From an uncultured Bacilli bacterium (lineage in GTDB: Bacteria > Bacillota_I > Bacilli_A > RF39 > UBA660): a stretch of DNA of 64,000 nt. Made by a program: the position numbers and the translations under genes. The stretch spans positions 1 to 64,000 of the forward strand of contig CAKOIM010000002.1 of NCBI GenBank assembly GCA_934086815.1, in the 5' to 3' direction. Below are positions 16,472-25,176 of this stretch, piece by piece. The first letter of the stretch is position 1. The number at the start of each line of letters is the position of its first letter. Under the pieces are notes generated by a model that was not told where the DNA came from, did not search any database, and saw only the letters and a list, made by a program, of their open reading frames with translations.

Positions 16472-17884
16472 ATGATTAAAAAAATAATAAGCTTTGTTAT
16501 GCTTTTTATGGCATTAGTAATAAATGTCAAAGCAGAAACTTTTAAAGGCGGAGAAGTAATAGATAATGTCTTTATTAAAAAGGTTTCTGGGTCTTTTGAA
16601 GAAAATAAAAAGGGACAATTTATAGTTGATAGTAGTAATGAATATGTTTATTGTTTAGAACCTTTTGTAAAGGTAAAAAATAATGCTAATTATAATGTAT
16701 ATGAAACAAATTTTGCTGAATATTTAGGAATAAGTGAAAGCATTTGGCAACAAATTAATTTAATTGTCTATTATGGATATGAGTATAAAGATAATATATA
16801 TGATCATACGGATTATAAATGGTATTATATAACCCAAATGTTAATATGGCGCCTTGTTGATAGTAATGCTTCATTTTATTTTACGGATTACTTTAATGGG
16901 CCGATAAATGAGAATTTATTTGCCGGAGAAATTAAAGAAATTAATGATTTAGTGGCAAATCACTTTGTAACTCCAAAGTTTGATTTTTCTAATCTTTATT
17001 TAAATGATTACGTAGAACTTGAAGATAATGCACATGTTTTAGATAAATTTAAGATAGATAATGACTTAATAAAAGTAGAGGACAATAAATTAAAGTTTAA
17101 AATTACTAATAAAAACATGAATTTTAGTTTAAGTAAAAATAATATGAATACAAAATCTATTATTTATGTAAGTCCGGATAGTCAAAATATTATAAAAGGA
17201 AAAATGGATGTCCCAGTAAGTCAAAGTTATGAAATAAATGCTTTAGAAAAAACTGGTAATATAAGTATTAAAAAATATGGGGAAAAGATAAATATAATTA
17301 ATAATTACTTATATTATAACGAGGATGTTTTAAGTAATATTGAGTTTACTTTATATGATGAAAATATGAATGTTTTAAGTGTTGGTAAAACTGATAAGTT
17401 TGGTAATTTAAACTTTCAAAATTTAGCTTTAGGAAAATACTATTTAAAAGAAACTAATACGAATAATTTATATATTAAAGATGAAAGTACTTATGAAATA
17501 ACCTTAGATGTAGATAGTAATAATAATGTTATTGATGTTTTTAAAGAGATTCATAATAAATTAAAAAAGGGAAGTATTACAATATTAAAAAGAGATAAGA
17601 ATACACAAGAAATTTTAAGTAATACTAAATTTAATTTATATTATAATGGTACCCTTATTTATACGGGAGTAACTAATGAAGATGGGATATTAAAAATAGA
17701 TAACTTACCATATGGTAAATATTATTTACAAGAAGTTGAAGCTCAAAAAGGCTATATACTAGATGAAGAAATAAAAGAAGTAGAAGTCTTAGATGATGAT
17801 TATTTAATGGAAGTCTATAACATACCTCATACTTCAATAGATATAAATATAATTTATTATATTGAATGTAAAAATGACTTTTAA
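16472..17884 (+). CDS. Thioester-domain surface adhesin with two Cna-B/SpaA repeats
   Basis: 470 residues. A signal peptide (cleavage likely after VKA, residue ~21) precedes an N-terminal domain with Cys61 (YVYCLEPF) and Gln122 (YITQMLIW), the spacing and context of thioester domains that form Cys-Gln bonds and attach covalently to host proteins. Two Cna-B/SpaA-like domains follow (~260-360 and ~365-450), each with the GKYYLxE signature. The tail reads NIPHTSIDINIIYYIECKNDF: IPHTS looks like a worn LPxTG sorting motif followed by a membrane segment cut short. Either the C-terminus is truncated or an unusual sortase is used. Start: ATG 16472 has AAGGGAATGATT upstream; an ATG at 16463 is possible. 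Confidence 0.75.
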   Translation: MIKKIISFVMLFMALVINVKAETFKGGEVIDNVFIKKVSGSFEENKKGQFIVDSSNEYVYCLEPFVKVKNNANYNVYETNFAEYLGISESIWQQINLIVYYGYEYKDNIYDHTDYKWYYITQMLIWRLVDSNASFYFTDYFNGPINENLFAGEIKEINDLVANHFVTPKFDFSNLYLNDYVELEDNAHVLDKFKIDNDLIKVEDNKLKFKITNKNMNFSLSKNNMNTKSIIYVSPDSQNIIKGKMDVPVSQSYEINALEKTGNISIKKYGEKINIINNYLYYNEDVLSNIEFTLYDENMNVLSVGKTDKFGNLNFQNLALGKYYLKETNTNNLYIKDESTYEITLDVDSNNNVIDVFKEIHNKLKKGSITILKRDKNTQEILSNTKFNLYYNGTLIYTGVTNEDGILKIDNLPYGKYYLQEVEAQKGYILDEEIKEVEVLDDDYLMEVYNIPHTSIDINIIYYIECKNDF

Positions 17885-17914
17885 AACTTAACCGGCTTAA
17901 TTTTAAATGTTGTA

Positions 17915-17943
17915 TTGAAGTTCTTTGTTTAATGGGTTATAAT
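17915..17943 (+). promoter_or_regulatory. mutS promoter
   Basis: TTGAAG (17915-17920), a 17-base spacer, then a perfect TATAAT (17938-17943), about 20 bases before the ATG. Confidence 0.75.
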
Positions 17944-17962
17944 TATTTGACTGGTGGTTATT

Positions 17963-20512
17963 ATGTTAAGAAGTGAAGTAGATAAAAGTAAATTAAGCCC
18001 TATGATGGCTCAATATATGGAAATAAAAGAAAAATATGAAGAAGAATTAGTTTTTTATCGCTTAGGTGATTTCTATGAACTGTTTTTTGATGATGCCTTA
18101 ATAGCTTCAAGAGAACTAGAACTAACATTAACAGGTAGAGCCGCAGGGTTAACTGAGCGAGTACCTATGTGTGGTGTACCTCATGTCAGTGTTAAAACTT
18201 ATATTGAAAAACTTGTTAATAAAGGATATCGTGTAGCTATATGTGAACAATTAGATGACCCAAAAGTAACAAAAGGAATGGTAAGAAGAGGAATAGTCGA
18301 TGTAATTAGTAAAGGAACTATTGCTGATAATGATTTATTAAGTGAATTAGACTCTTCTTATATAGCGGGAATAATCTTTTTTAATGATTCTATTCTTTTA
18401 ACTATCTTAGATATTTCTACTGGATATTTAGCTTGTGAAAAAATAGACAATGACGAAAATAAGTTAATAAATGAAATACTTGCATATAATTTAAAAGAGG
18501 TTGTATTAATAGATAATCTAAATACGGCTTTAATAGATTTGCTTAAAAATACATATAATATTGAAGTTACCATTAGTAAAGATTTTTTATGGGAAAAGTA
18601 TGATGAATTATACAAAACAATTAATGATGCGCAAATAAAAAGTGGCGTAGCTCATTTGTTTTATTATTTAAGTGTACGCCAATTAAAGGATTTATCACAT
18701 ATTAAAAAAATTGAGTATATAAATAAAGATGCATATTTAAAGATGGACGTTCATAGTATCAGAAATTTAGAATTAGTTGAAACTTTACGTTTAAAAGAAA
18801 GGACATATTCTCTTTTATGGTTGCTTGATAAATGTAAAACTGCGATGGGAAGTCGTAAACTTAAAAATTGGTTGTTGAATCCCTTAAAAGATAAAGATAA
18901 AATAAATGCTAGATATGATAAAATAGAAAAATTAAATAATGAATTTATTTTGAAAGATGAACTTAAAAATGCTTTATATGAAGTTTATGATATTGAAAGA
19001 TTATCAGGAAAAGTTATAAATGGCTCTTTAAATGCTCGAGATTTAGTACAACTAAGAAATAGTTTAAAAGTATTACCTACGATTAAAGATATTTTAAAAA
19101 AGTTAGATTTTGGATATGATATTGATACCCATTCAGATATATATAAGTTATTAAGCGATGCTTTAGTAGATAATCCTCCGATTGGAATAAAAGATGGATT
19201 TATGATTAAACCAGGATATAATAAAGATTTAGATGAACTTAAAAGTATTCGTAGTGGTGGAAAAGAATTTGTGGCATCGTTTGAGGCAAAAGTTAAAGAA
19301 GAAACTGGAATTAAAAACTTAAAGATTGGATTTAATAAAGTTTTTGGTTATTATATTGAAGTTCCAAATGGAAGTAAAAATTTAGTTAAGGAAGAATATA
19401 ATTGGTATCGAAAACAAACATTAACTAATTGTGAAAGATATATTTCTCCGGAATTAAAAGAAAAAGAAAGTTTAATATTAAATGCGGAAGAAAATATTAT
19501 TAATTTAGAATATAACTTATTTTGTGAAATTAAAGAAATTGTTAAAAAGAGTGTACCTAAGTTAAACTTAACAGCAAATGAGTTAAGTGAGATAGATGCT
19601 TTAGTATCTTTAGCTGTTTGTAGTGAAGAATATAATTTAGTAAGACCAATATTAGTTGATAGTGGAAAAATAAATATTAAAGATGGACGTCATCCAGTTG
19701 TAGAAGTAGTAAGTAAAGAAGAATATGTACCTAATGATTGTGTTATGGAAAATGGAATAAATACTTTGCTTATTACAGGACCTAATATGAGTGGTAAATC
19801 TACGTTTATGCGTCAACTTGCCATAATTATTGTAATGGCTCAAATGGGATCTTTTGTCCCAGCTAAAAGTGCAACTCTACCAATTATTGATAAGATTTTT
19901 ACTCGTATCGGAGCTAGTGATGACTTAGTAAGTGGAGAATCTACATTTATGGTTGAGATGAAAGAAGCAAGAAATGCTATTAAAGGAGCTACTAAAAATA
20001 GTTTGATTATATTTGATGAACTAGGAAGAGGAACTGCAACTTATGATGGTATGAGCCTAGCTCAAGCAATACTCGAATATATTAGTGAAAATATCGGGGC
20101 ATTTACTCTTTTTTCTACTCATTATCATGAATTAACTAAACTTGAAAAAAAATTTAAAAACATTAAAAATGTTCATGTAAGTGCCATTGAAAATGGTAAG
20201 GAAATTACATTTCTTCATAAAATAAAATCTGGAGCGGTAGATAAAAGTTACGGTATACATGTTGCAAGACTTGCTGATATGCCAGATAAATTATTAGATC
20301 GTGCCGAAGAAATTTTAGCGGAATATGAAAGTAAAGAAAGAAAGAAAAATCCGGAAGAAAAAATACAATTAACGATGGATTTTTGTGATTCTCCGGAACA
20401 AAAAGAAGATGTTATTAAAGAAACAATTGAAAAAATTGATGTTTTAAATACAACACCAATTGAAGCATTAAATATATTATTTGATTTAAAACAAAGAATA
20501 AAAAATAAGTAA
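17963..20512 (+). CDS. mutS: DNA mismatch recognition protein MutS
   Basis: 849 residues, normal for MutS. The N-terminal mismatch domain contains YRLGDFYELFFDDA, the Phe-x-Glu reader of mismatched bases. The C-terminal ATPase has P-loop GPNMSGKSTFM, Walker B/signature FDELGRGTATYDG and FSTHYHEL. It binds mismatches and recruits MutL, which is not in the window. Start: ATG 17963 after GGTGG; a GTG at 17954 lies within that site. It has its own promoter and terminator. Confidence 0.97.
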   Translation: MLRSEVDKSKLSPMMAQYMEIKEKYEEELVFYRLGDFYELFFDDALIASRELELTLTGRAAGLTERVPMCGVPHVSVKTYIEKLVNKGYRVAICEQLDDPKVTKGMVRRGIVDVISKGTIADNDLLSELDSSYIAGIIFFNDSILLTILDISTGYLACEKIDNDENKLINEILAYNLKEVVLIDNLNTALIDLLKNTYNIEVTISKDFLWEKYDELYKTINDAQIKSGVAHLFYYLSVRQLKDLSHIKKIEYINKDAYLKMDVHSIRNLELVETLRLKERTYSLLWLLDKCKTAMGSRKLKNWLLNPLKDKDKINARYDKIEKLNNEFILKDELKNALYEVYDIERLSGKVINGSLNARDLVQLRNSLKVLPTIKDILKKLDFGYDIDTHSDIYKLLSDALVDNPPIGIKDGFMIKPGYNKDLDELKSIRSGGKEFVASFEAKVKEETGIKNLKIGFNKVFGYYIEVPNGSKNLVKEEYNWYRKQTLTNCERYISPELKEKESLILNAEENIINLEYNLFCEIKEIVKKSVPKLNLTANELSEIDALVSLAVCSEEYNLVRPILVDSGKINIKDGRHPVVEVVSKEEYVPNDCVMENGINTLLITGPNMSGKSTFMRQLAIIIVMAQMGSFVPAKSATLPIIDKIFTRIGASDDLVSGESTFMVEMKEARNAIKGATKNSLIIFDELGRGTATYDGMSLAQAILEYISENIGAFTLFSTHYHELTKLEKKFKNIKNVHVSAIENGKEITFLHKIKSGAVDKSYGIHVARLADMPDKLLDRAEEILAEYESKERKKNPEEKIQLTMDFCDSPEQKEDVIKETIEKIDVLNTTPIEALNILFDLKQRIKNK

Positions 20513-20536
20513 TTAGATGTTTATTACTTATTTTTT
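20501..20536 (+). terminator. mutS terminator
   Basis: A perfect 13-bp stem (AAAAATAAGTAAT, 20501-20513, with 20523-20535) around a 9-base loop. The 3' arm ends in six T. It includes the mutS stop codon. Confidence 0.85.
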
Positions 20537-20553
20537 ATGTACAAATTAATTAT

Positions 20554-20580
20554 ACATTTTACTGTAACTGTCATAAATTA
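20554..20580 (+). promoter_or_regulatory. Possible sigma-K promoter of the collagen-like gene
   Basis: AC (20554-20555), a 16-base spacer, then CATAAATTA (20572-20580) matches the sigma-K consensus AC-N16-CATAnnnTA. BclA-type exosporium genes are sigma-K dependent in Bacillus, so the match fits the product. The consensus is short. Confidence 0.45.
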
Positions 20581-20623
20581 AGATATAAAAATAATATTTT
20601 AGTACTTAAAGAAAGGGGAAAAA

Positions 20624-21670
20624 ATGTATAATAAAATTAAAAAAAGAATTCAAGAAGAACAAAATAAATATAAATATTGCTATATACAAGGGCCAAAAGG
20701 GGATAAGGGGGATATAGGCCCTCAAGGTGAAAAAGGTGAACGAGGCTTGCCAGGACCGGTGAGTATAGAAATTGGAACTACCGAGGTTGTTGAATCTTTT
20801 GAAAATGCAAGTGTTGAAAATGTTGGTACAAAAGAAGATGTAATATTAAATTTTAAAATACCTAAAGGATTGCAAGGGCTAAAAGGTGAAAAAGGAGATC
20901 CGGGGCCATCAACTATTAAGGTTGGTAATGTTGAAACTATAGAGCCAGATAAAGAGGCCGAAGTAATAAATGTGGGAACTCCTTTAGATGTTGTTTTAAA
21001 TTTTAAAATACCAAGAGGTGAAAAAGGTATTCAAGGAGATACGGGGCCTAGAGGAATGCCAGGTGAAATTGGAAGGACAGAACATATTGCCATCGATGTT
21101 ACGGAAACATTAGAAGCCGGAGAACCTGCTCAAGTTATGGATACTTTTGAAAATTGGGTTCATCATTTAACGTTTTTAATTCCCAAGGGAGATAAGGGGG
21201 ATATAGGACAAAGAGGACCTCAAGGGCCAGCCGGGCCACCGGGAACATCGTTTACCCCATCTTATGGTATTAGATATTCAATGGTTGATACACAAATAAA
21301 TTTGCCACAAGCAACAGATACCGTAATCCCTTTACCAGAAAAAGGAACTTCATTTCTTGTTGAATACCCAGATAATAATTCTATTAAAATAAAAGAAAGT
21401 GGTGTTTATTTAGTATCTTATTTGTTATGTGGAGCTACAAACGAAGAATGTTCTATAACGTTATCAGTTAGAGCAAATAATATATTACAACCAGCAACAA
21501 GTGCAACTAGTGAATTTAGCGCCCAAATGATAAATAATATAAGTGGTTCTACTATTTGTTCACTACAACCAGATGATCTTATAACATTAAATGCTAAGTC
21601 TTCTAAAACAGTTAACATGAAGTTTAATGGAAGTACAAATGCAATGTTAAATGTAACAAAAATACATTAA
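20624..21670 (+). CDS. Collagen-like (BclA-type) protein with C1q/TNF-like C-terminus
   Basis: 348 residues with no signal peptide. A basic N-terminal helix leads through YCYIQG into four Gly-X-Y tracts (~23-46, 82-95, 132-150, 189-208). Between them are repeated ~35-residue beta segments with the pattern VxVGxxxDVxLNFxIPxG, a layout known from phage fibres and spore filaments. The C-terminal ~130 residues (YGIRYSM to TKIH) resemble the trimerising C1q/TNF-like head of BclA. Lack of a secretion signal plus a sigma-K-like promoter argues for assembly on the spore from the mother cell. A phage-fibre origin is the alternative. The paralogue at 907-1377 is decayed. ATG follows AAAGGGG. Confidence 0.75.
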   Translation: MYNKIKKRIQEEQNKYKYCYIQGPKGDKGDIGPQGEKGERGLPGPVSIEIGTTEVVESFENASVENVGTKEDVILNFKIPKGLQGLKGEKGDPGPSTIKVGNVETIEPDKEAEVINVGTPLDVVLNFKIPRGEKGIQGDTGPRGMPGEIGRTEHIAIDVTETLEAGEPAQVMDTFENWVHHLTFLIPKGDKGDIGQRGPQGPAGPPGTSFTPSYGIRYSMVDTQINLPQATDTVIPLPEKGTSFLVEYPDNNSIKIKESGVYLVSYLLCGATNEECSITLSVRANNILQPATSATSEFSAQMINNISGSTICSLQPDDLITLNAKSSKTVNMKFNGSTNAMLNVTKIH

Positions 21671-21671
21671 G
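21641..21671 (+). repeat. 31-bp direct repeat, left copy
   Basis: The last 30 bases of the collagen-like gene plus one base recur exactly at 22137-22167, including the codons for the C-terminal MLNVTKIH and the stop. Confidence 0.9.
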
Positions 21672-22136
21672 AGTCTGTAATGAAATAAAATAATTTCATA
21701 CAGCTTTTTACTTTGGAAAAGGAAATTTTTCTGTTTTTAAATCACTTGACTTTTTAATTAATAAAATTTCGCGTCGATATATCTATACTAACACCAAGAA
21801 TCAATTATAATTGCAACGAAAAAGAGGTATTAAAATTTTTATAAGATAGGTATCATGAATATATAAAAATGTAAAAAGTGTAGAGATATCATGCACATGA
21901 TTTAAAATGAGGTTAATAAAAAATGGCATTTCCAAAACTTGTCGAATTTTAATAGTTTTGGAAATATTTTTCCAAAACTTAGATATTCTTTAAAAGATAA
22001 TGGTAACATTTTTATTTAGTAACATACTAAAAGATAGATGAAAAAGTTATCAAAAAAGATATGAAGATGCAAGAAATATAGGCTTCGATGAAATATTAAT
22101 TTGTTTAAAAAAGATTATTAATGTAATAGTAGATGT
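21672..22136. other. 465-bp gap between the repeats; degenerate remnants
   Basis: No intact gene. The plus strand near 22046-22136 reads a short open stretch including YEDARNIGFDEILICLKK, which looks like the tail of a lost protein. A terminator-like hairpin lies at 21929-21971. Together with the flanking repeats, this fits a partly deleted second copy of a neighbouring gene. Confidence 0.45.
21929..21971 (+). terminator. Terminator-like hairpin
   Basis: TTTCCAAAACT (21929-21939) pairs exactly with AGTTTTGGAAA (21954-21964), followed by TATTTTT. A third copy of TTTCCAAAACTT lies immediately after. It may end the collagen-gene transcript about 300 bases past the stop. Confidence 0.55.
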
Positions 22137-22167
22137 GCAATGTTAAATGTAACAAAAATACATTAAG
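22137..22167 (+). repeat. 31-bp direct repeat, right copy
   Basis: Exact copy of 21641-21671 but not attached to an open collagen-like frame. It is the scar of a duplicated gene end. Confidence 0.9.
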
Positions 22168-22250
22168 GATGGTAAAACATTCTTTTTTGTATGAATTAAT
22201 TATTTCCCCTTTTATATAAATCATAAAATATTAAAAAGGAAGGTGATAAT

Positions 22251-24107
22251 ATACAAATAATAGATGATAACACAGTAGTAGTTACGACTAGCGAAGAATT
22301 TAAACAAGCAGTAAGTGAAAATAACAATTATAACTATATTTATTTAGGGTCAGATATTACACTTACAAGTGGCTTTATTATAAATAGTAACAAAAGTAAA
22401 GTTGTAATTGATGGAACTTATAATAATGTAAAATATACCTATACAAATAATCTTAGTTTAGAAGAAGATGCTATTAGAGTAAGTACACAAAATAAAAGAA
22501 TTATATTAAAAAATATGAATATTATATCATCTCATGGGTATGGTGTTGTATATGTACCATCTCATCCCAATTATTCTAATGTACTAGTAGAATATAATAA
22601 TATAGTTTTTGAGGGAATTGAATTGTCTTGTAATTATTATGGTTCAACCAAAATAGTAAATTCAATTATAGATATAAAAGATACAAATAATGTACCAGCC
22701 CAAAAAGCTTGTGATTCTAATAGAATTATAATAGACGGTAATTCAACAATAACAAGTAATTCAACAACAAATACAGTTTTTTTCTTTAATGATGTTATAC
22801 CATCTTATTTAAAGATAATGCCAAATAGTAGAGTAAGTATAACAACTAAAAAAGAACTTATGAATGGAACAAATAGAATGGATTTAATAGTAGGACATGG
22901 TTCAGAATTTCTTTTAACTACCGGTAATGGTTTTGCAATAACAACAACACATGGGGCTAGAAATGTATTAATCGAGGAAATGGCCACATTTACTTTTATT
23001 GAAAACTCACACCAAAGAGTTCCTATGTGGAATGTATTCGGAGATTTTAAGGTTAAAGAAGGTGCAAGTGTTTCAATTCTTAATACATATATGACTACAC
23101 CAACAGATAATTATAATATTTACTTTAAAGGAACAAACCAAAAATTTATATTAGATAATCCTAAATATGTAAATATTTATACTAAAAATGCATGTGTTGT
23201 TTATGCTAATAATCCGGTTGATTTTACATTTAAATTTACGAGAATAAACATGTGGATATATGCCCTTGATTATTCTTCGGCTTGTACTATAGATGATACC
23301 CCAGCATTTTTTTGGCATAAAGAAAATTCTTTAGCAGAACTAAAAGGCGTTTTAAATAAAGATAGTACTACTATTACATCACATAATTTTACAGAAAAAG
23401 AATTAAGTTCTTTATCAGATATAAATAGTTTTTCTTTTCAAAATACAAAAGTTTTAACAATAGGTTTTTTAAAAATAAATGTTCATCCTATTACTGATAG
23501 TAATGATACTATTTCAGGACATACAATACCACATTCAAATATAAAAATAGAATACGATGGGAATAGTCTAAGTACAACTGCAGATGAAAATGGTTTTTTT
23601 GAAGTAAGTATTAATGCACCTATAACTAGTAATACTAGAATTAGAATAATATCTTGTTTAAATAGTTGTTTTGCTGAAAGAATAATACTAACACCCTTTA
23701 TGGGCGAACTAACACTTTTAAAAGCAACTGAAAATATTACTTTTAGTAGTGTTCCATCATCAACAAATCCCATTATCTTACCAAAGGAAAATAAAACTGT
23801 CGTGACTGTTGTTGATAGTAGAGTTAATAGTTCTAATTGGAAACTTTACATACATTTTATAAATCCAATGCTAGAGGCAAGCGGTAAGGTATTAATAGAT
23901 TCATTATTTTTCAAAAAATTTAACAATGAAGAAATACTTTTAAAAACAAATAAAAAACTAGTATATGAATCTAATGATAATGGGGGGGATGTAAGTGTAA
24001 GTAATGTTACATTTTCAACTGATAAAGGCTTATTTTTAAAGCCAAGTAATAATTTACTAGAGGATGAGGATTATTCTACTATTGTAATATGGAGTATAGA
24101 AGAATAA
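22251..24107 (+). CDS. Large beta-helix adhesin-like protein with apparent AUA start
   Basis: About 618 residues. The frame is open from an upstream TAA at 22224, and the only start-like codon at a proper distance from AAGGAAGGTGAT (22237-22247) is ATA at 22251. The first ATG (22515) would drop 88 well-formed codons and has no ribosome site. Residues ~1-270 look like a right-handed beta-helix (ITLTSGF, KVVIDGTY, KRIILKNMNI, KFILDNPKYVNIYTKN), as in pectate-lyase-like adhesive domains. A Bacterial-Ig-type unit follows (~430-480, IEYDGNSLSTTADENGFFEV). A WxL-like segment comes last (~520-618, SSNWKLYIHFINPML). There is no signal peptide. It lies between the collagen-like gene and two small genes and is probably part of a spore-surface structure. 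Confidence 0.65.
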   Translation: MQIIDDNTVVVTTSEEFKQAVSENNNYNYIYLGSDITLTSGFIINSNKSKVVIDGTYNNVKYTYTNNLSLEEDAIRVSTQNKRIILKNMNIISSHGYGVVYVPSHPNYSNVLVEYNNIVFEGIELSCNYYGSTKIVNSIIDIKDTNNVPAQKACDSNRIIIDGNSTITSNSTTNTVFFFNDVIPSYLKIMPNSRVSITTKKELMNGTNRMDLIVGHGSEFLLTTGNGFAITTTHGARNVLIEEMATFTFIENSHQRVPMWNVFGDFKVKEGASVSILNTYMTTPTDNYNIYFKGTNQKFILDNPKYVNIYTKNACVVYANNPVDFTFKFTRINMWIYALDYSSACTIDDTPAFFWHKENSLAELKGVLNKDSTTITSHNFTEKELSSLSDINSFSFQNTKVLTIGFLKINVHPITDSNDTISGHTIPHSNIKIEYDGNSLSTTADENGFFEVSINAPITSNTRIRIISCLNSCFAERIILTPFMGELTLLKATENITFSSVPSSTNPIILPKENKTVVTVVDSRVNSSNWKLYIHFINPMLEASGKVLIDSLFFKKFNNEEILLKTNKKLVYESNDNGGDVSVSNVTFSTDKGLFLKPSNNLLEDEDYSTIVIWSIEE

Positions 24108-24141
24108 CTTTAGTTTAAAAAATATTGTGATGGGGTGATGT

Positions 24142-24495
24142 ATGCAAAATGAATATATTTATATAAAGCTATGTGGTATAAACATACCACATGGAAAACT
24201 TATTTTGAAAAATAAATGTAATAAAACTGTTTTTAGTTGTTATATAAAAAATACTAATATAATTAAATTACCTATTTGCAATTTAGAGGTTTATAAATTA
24301 ATTATAATTACTGATATAAATGATTATATAATACCTTTAATTGCAAGAAAAAATGAAACATATTACATTAATATTAATAATAATCTTAGTGTTAAAAAAC
24401 GTTTTATTACAATAAGGCTAATGGATGCCAATTATCCAAATTTAAGAATAAAAGGAGGGGAAATGATAATATGGCAAGACATACAATTCCAATAA
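24142..24495 (+). CDS. Small beta-rich protein of the adhesin cluster
   Basis: 117 residues, no signal peptide, beta-rich. Its C-terminal RLMDANYPNLRIKGGEMIIW resembles the C-terminus of the next protein (LTDASFPNIPIKDGQILL), so both share an end module. ATG follows GGGGTGATGT, and the gene overlaps the next by 25 bases. Family not recognised; by context a partner of the large adhesin. Confidence 0.55.
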   Translation: MQNEYIYIKLCGINIPHGKLILKNKCNKTVFSCYIKNTNIIKLPICNLEVYKLIIITDINDYIIPLIARKNETYYININNNLSVKKRFITIRLMDANYPNLRIKGGEMIIWQDIQFQ

Positions 24496-25016
24496 CTAAT
24501 GGTAAAGGAAGTATAGAGTTAGTTGATGGAGTATATAATGCTACAGCTGTAGTAGGAGGATATGATGCTTCGACACTAGATCCTAAAAAAGTAACTATAA
24601 TTGAAGGTACAAATGATTATGCTTTTACAATAAGCGCAAAAGGAACATTAACTTTGCATGTAACTGATACAGGAGATCCTGTAGGTGGTGTTCAAATTAT
24701 AGGAGCAAAATTTGCAAGAACGGATAGTACAGGTACTATAATAGGCGTAGAGGCAACTACTGATCGTGATGGAAATGCAGTTTTTAATAATGTTCCATTT
24801 GCTCCAACAGATAGTCAAGAAATTTATTATAAACAATTAACTAGTGATGGAGGACACACATTTGATAACTCTGTAAAATCTGTTGTTATGACTACGGATG
24901 CACAAACTATTGAAATAATTAATCCACCGGCACCACTTAGAAATATTGTACTTACTGATGCAAGTTTTCCTAATATACCAATTAAAGATGGCCAAATACT
25001 ATTAGAAGATAACTAA
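24471..25016 (+). CDS. SpaA/prealbumin-like beta protein of the adhesin cluster
   Basis: 181 residues, Thr/Asp-rich with no Cys and no signal peptide. The middle (~60-150) reads like a Cna-B/prealbumin-type fold: GTLTLHVTDTGDPVGGVQI, then ATTDRDGNAVFNNVPF and a C-terminal strand. The last 20 residues repeat the DASFPNIPIKDG motif of the preceding protein. ATG 24471 follows AAAGGAGGGG. Repeated Cna-B-like subunits without secretion signals would suit an intracellularly assembled spore filament; this is inference. Confidence 0.55.
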   Translation: MARHTIPITNGKGSIELVDGVYNATAVVGGYDASTLDPKKVTIIEGTNDYAFTISAKGTLTLHVTDTGDPVGGVQIIGAKFARTDSTGTIIGVEATTDRDGNAVFNNVPFAPTDSQEIYYKQLTSDGGHTFDNSVKSVVMTTDAQTIEIINPPAPLRNIVLTDASFPNIPIKDGQILLEDN

Positions 25017-25020
25017 TGAA

Positions 25021-25047
25021 AGTTAAGAGTAAAATCTTAATTTTTTT
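25021..25047 (+). terminator. Terminator of the adhesin cluster
   Basis: TTAAGA (25023-25028) pairs with TCTTAA (25035-25040), extended by A-T and G-T pairs, and followed by seven T. Confidence 0.75.
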
Positions 25048-25141
25048 GTTAATGTAGATATTATTAAATCTTAGAGATATTGTATCATCTAATTTAGGTA
25101 TGATAAAAAAATTAAAATATTGAACAATTAAAAACAAAAAT

Positions 25142-25173
25142 AAAAATGGAAATTTATTCAATATCCATTTTTT
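25142..25173. terminator. Bidirectional terminator, mainly for the ZIP gene
   Basis: AAAAATGGA (25142-25150) pairs with TCCATTTTT (25164-25172) with T-rich tails on both strands. It lies just past the stop of the minus-strand ZIP gene. Confidence 0.75.
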
Positions 25174-25176
25174 AAT

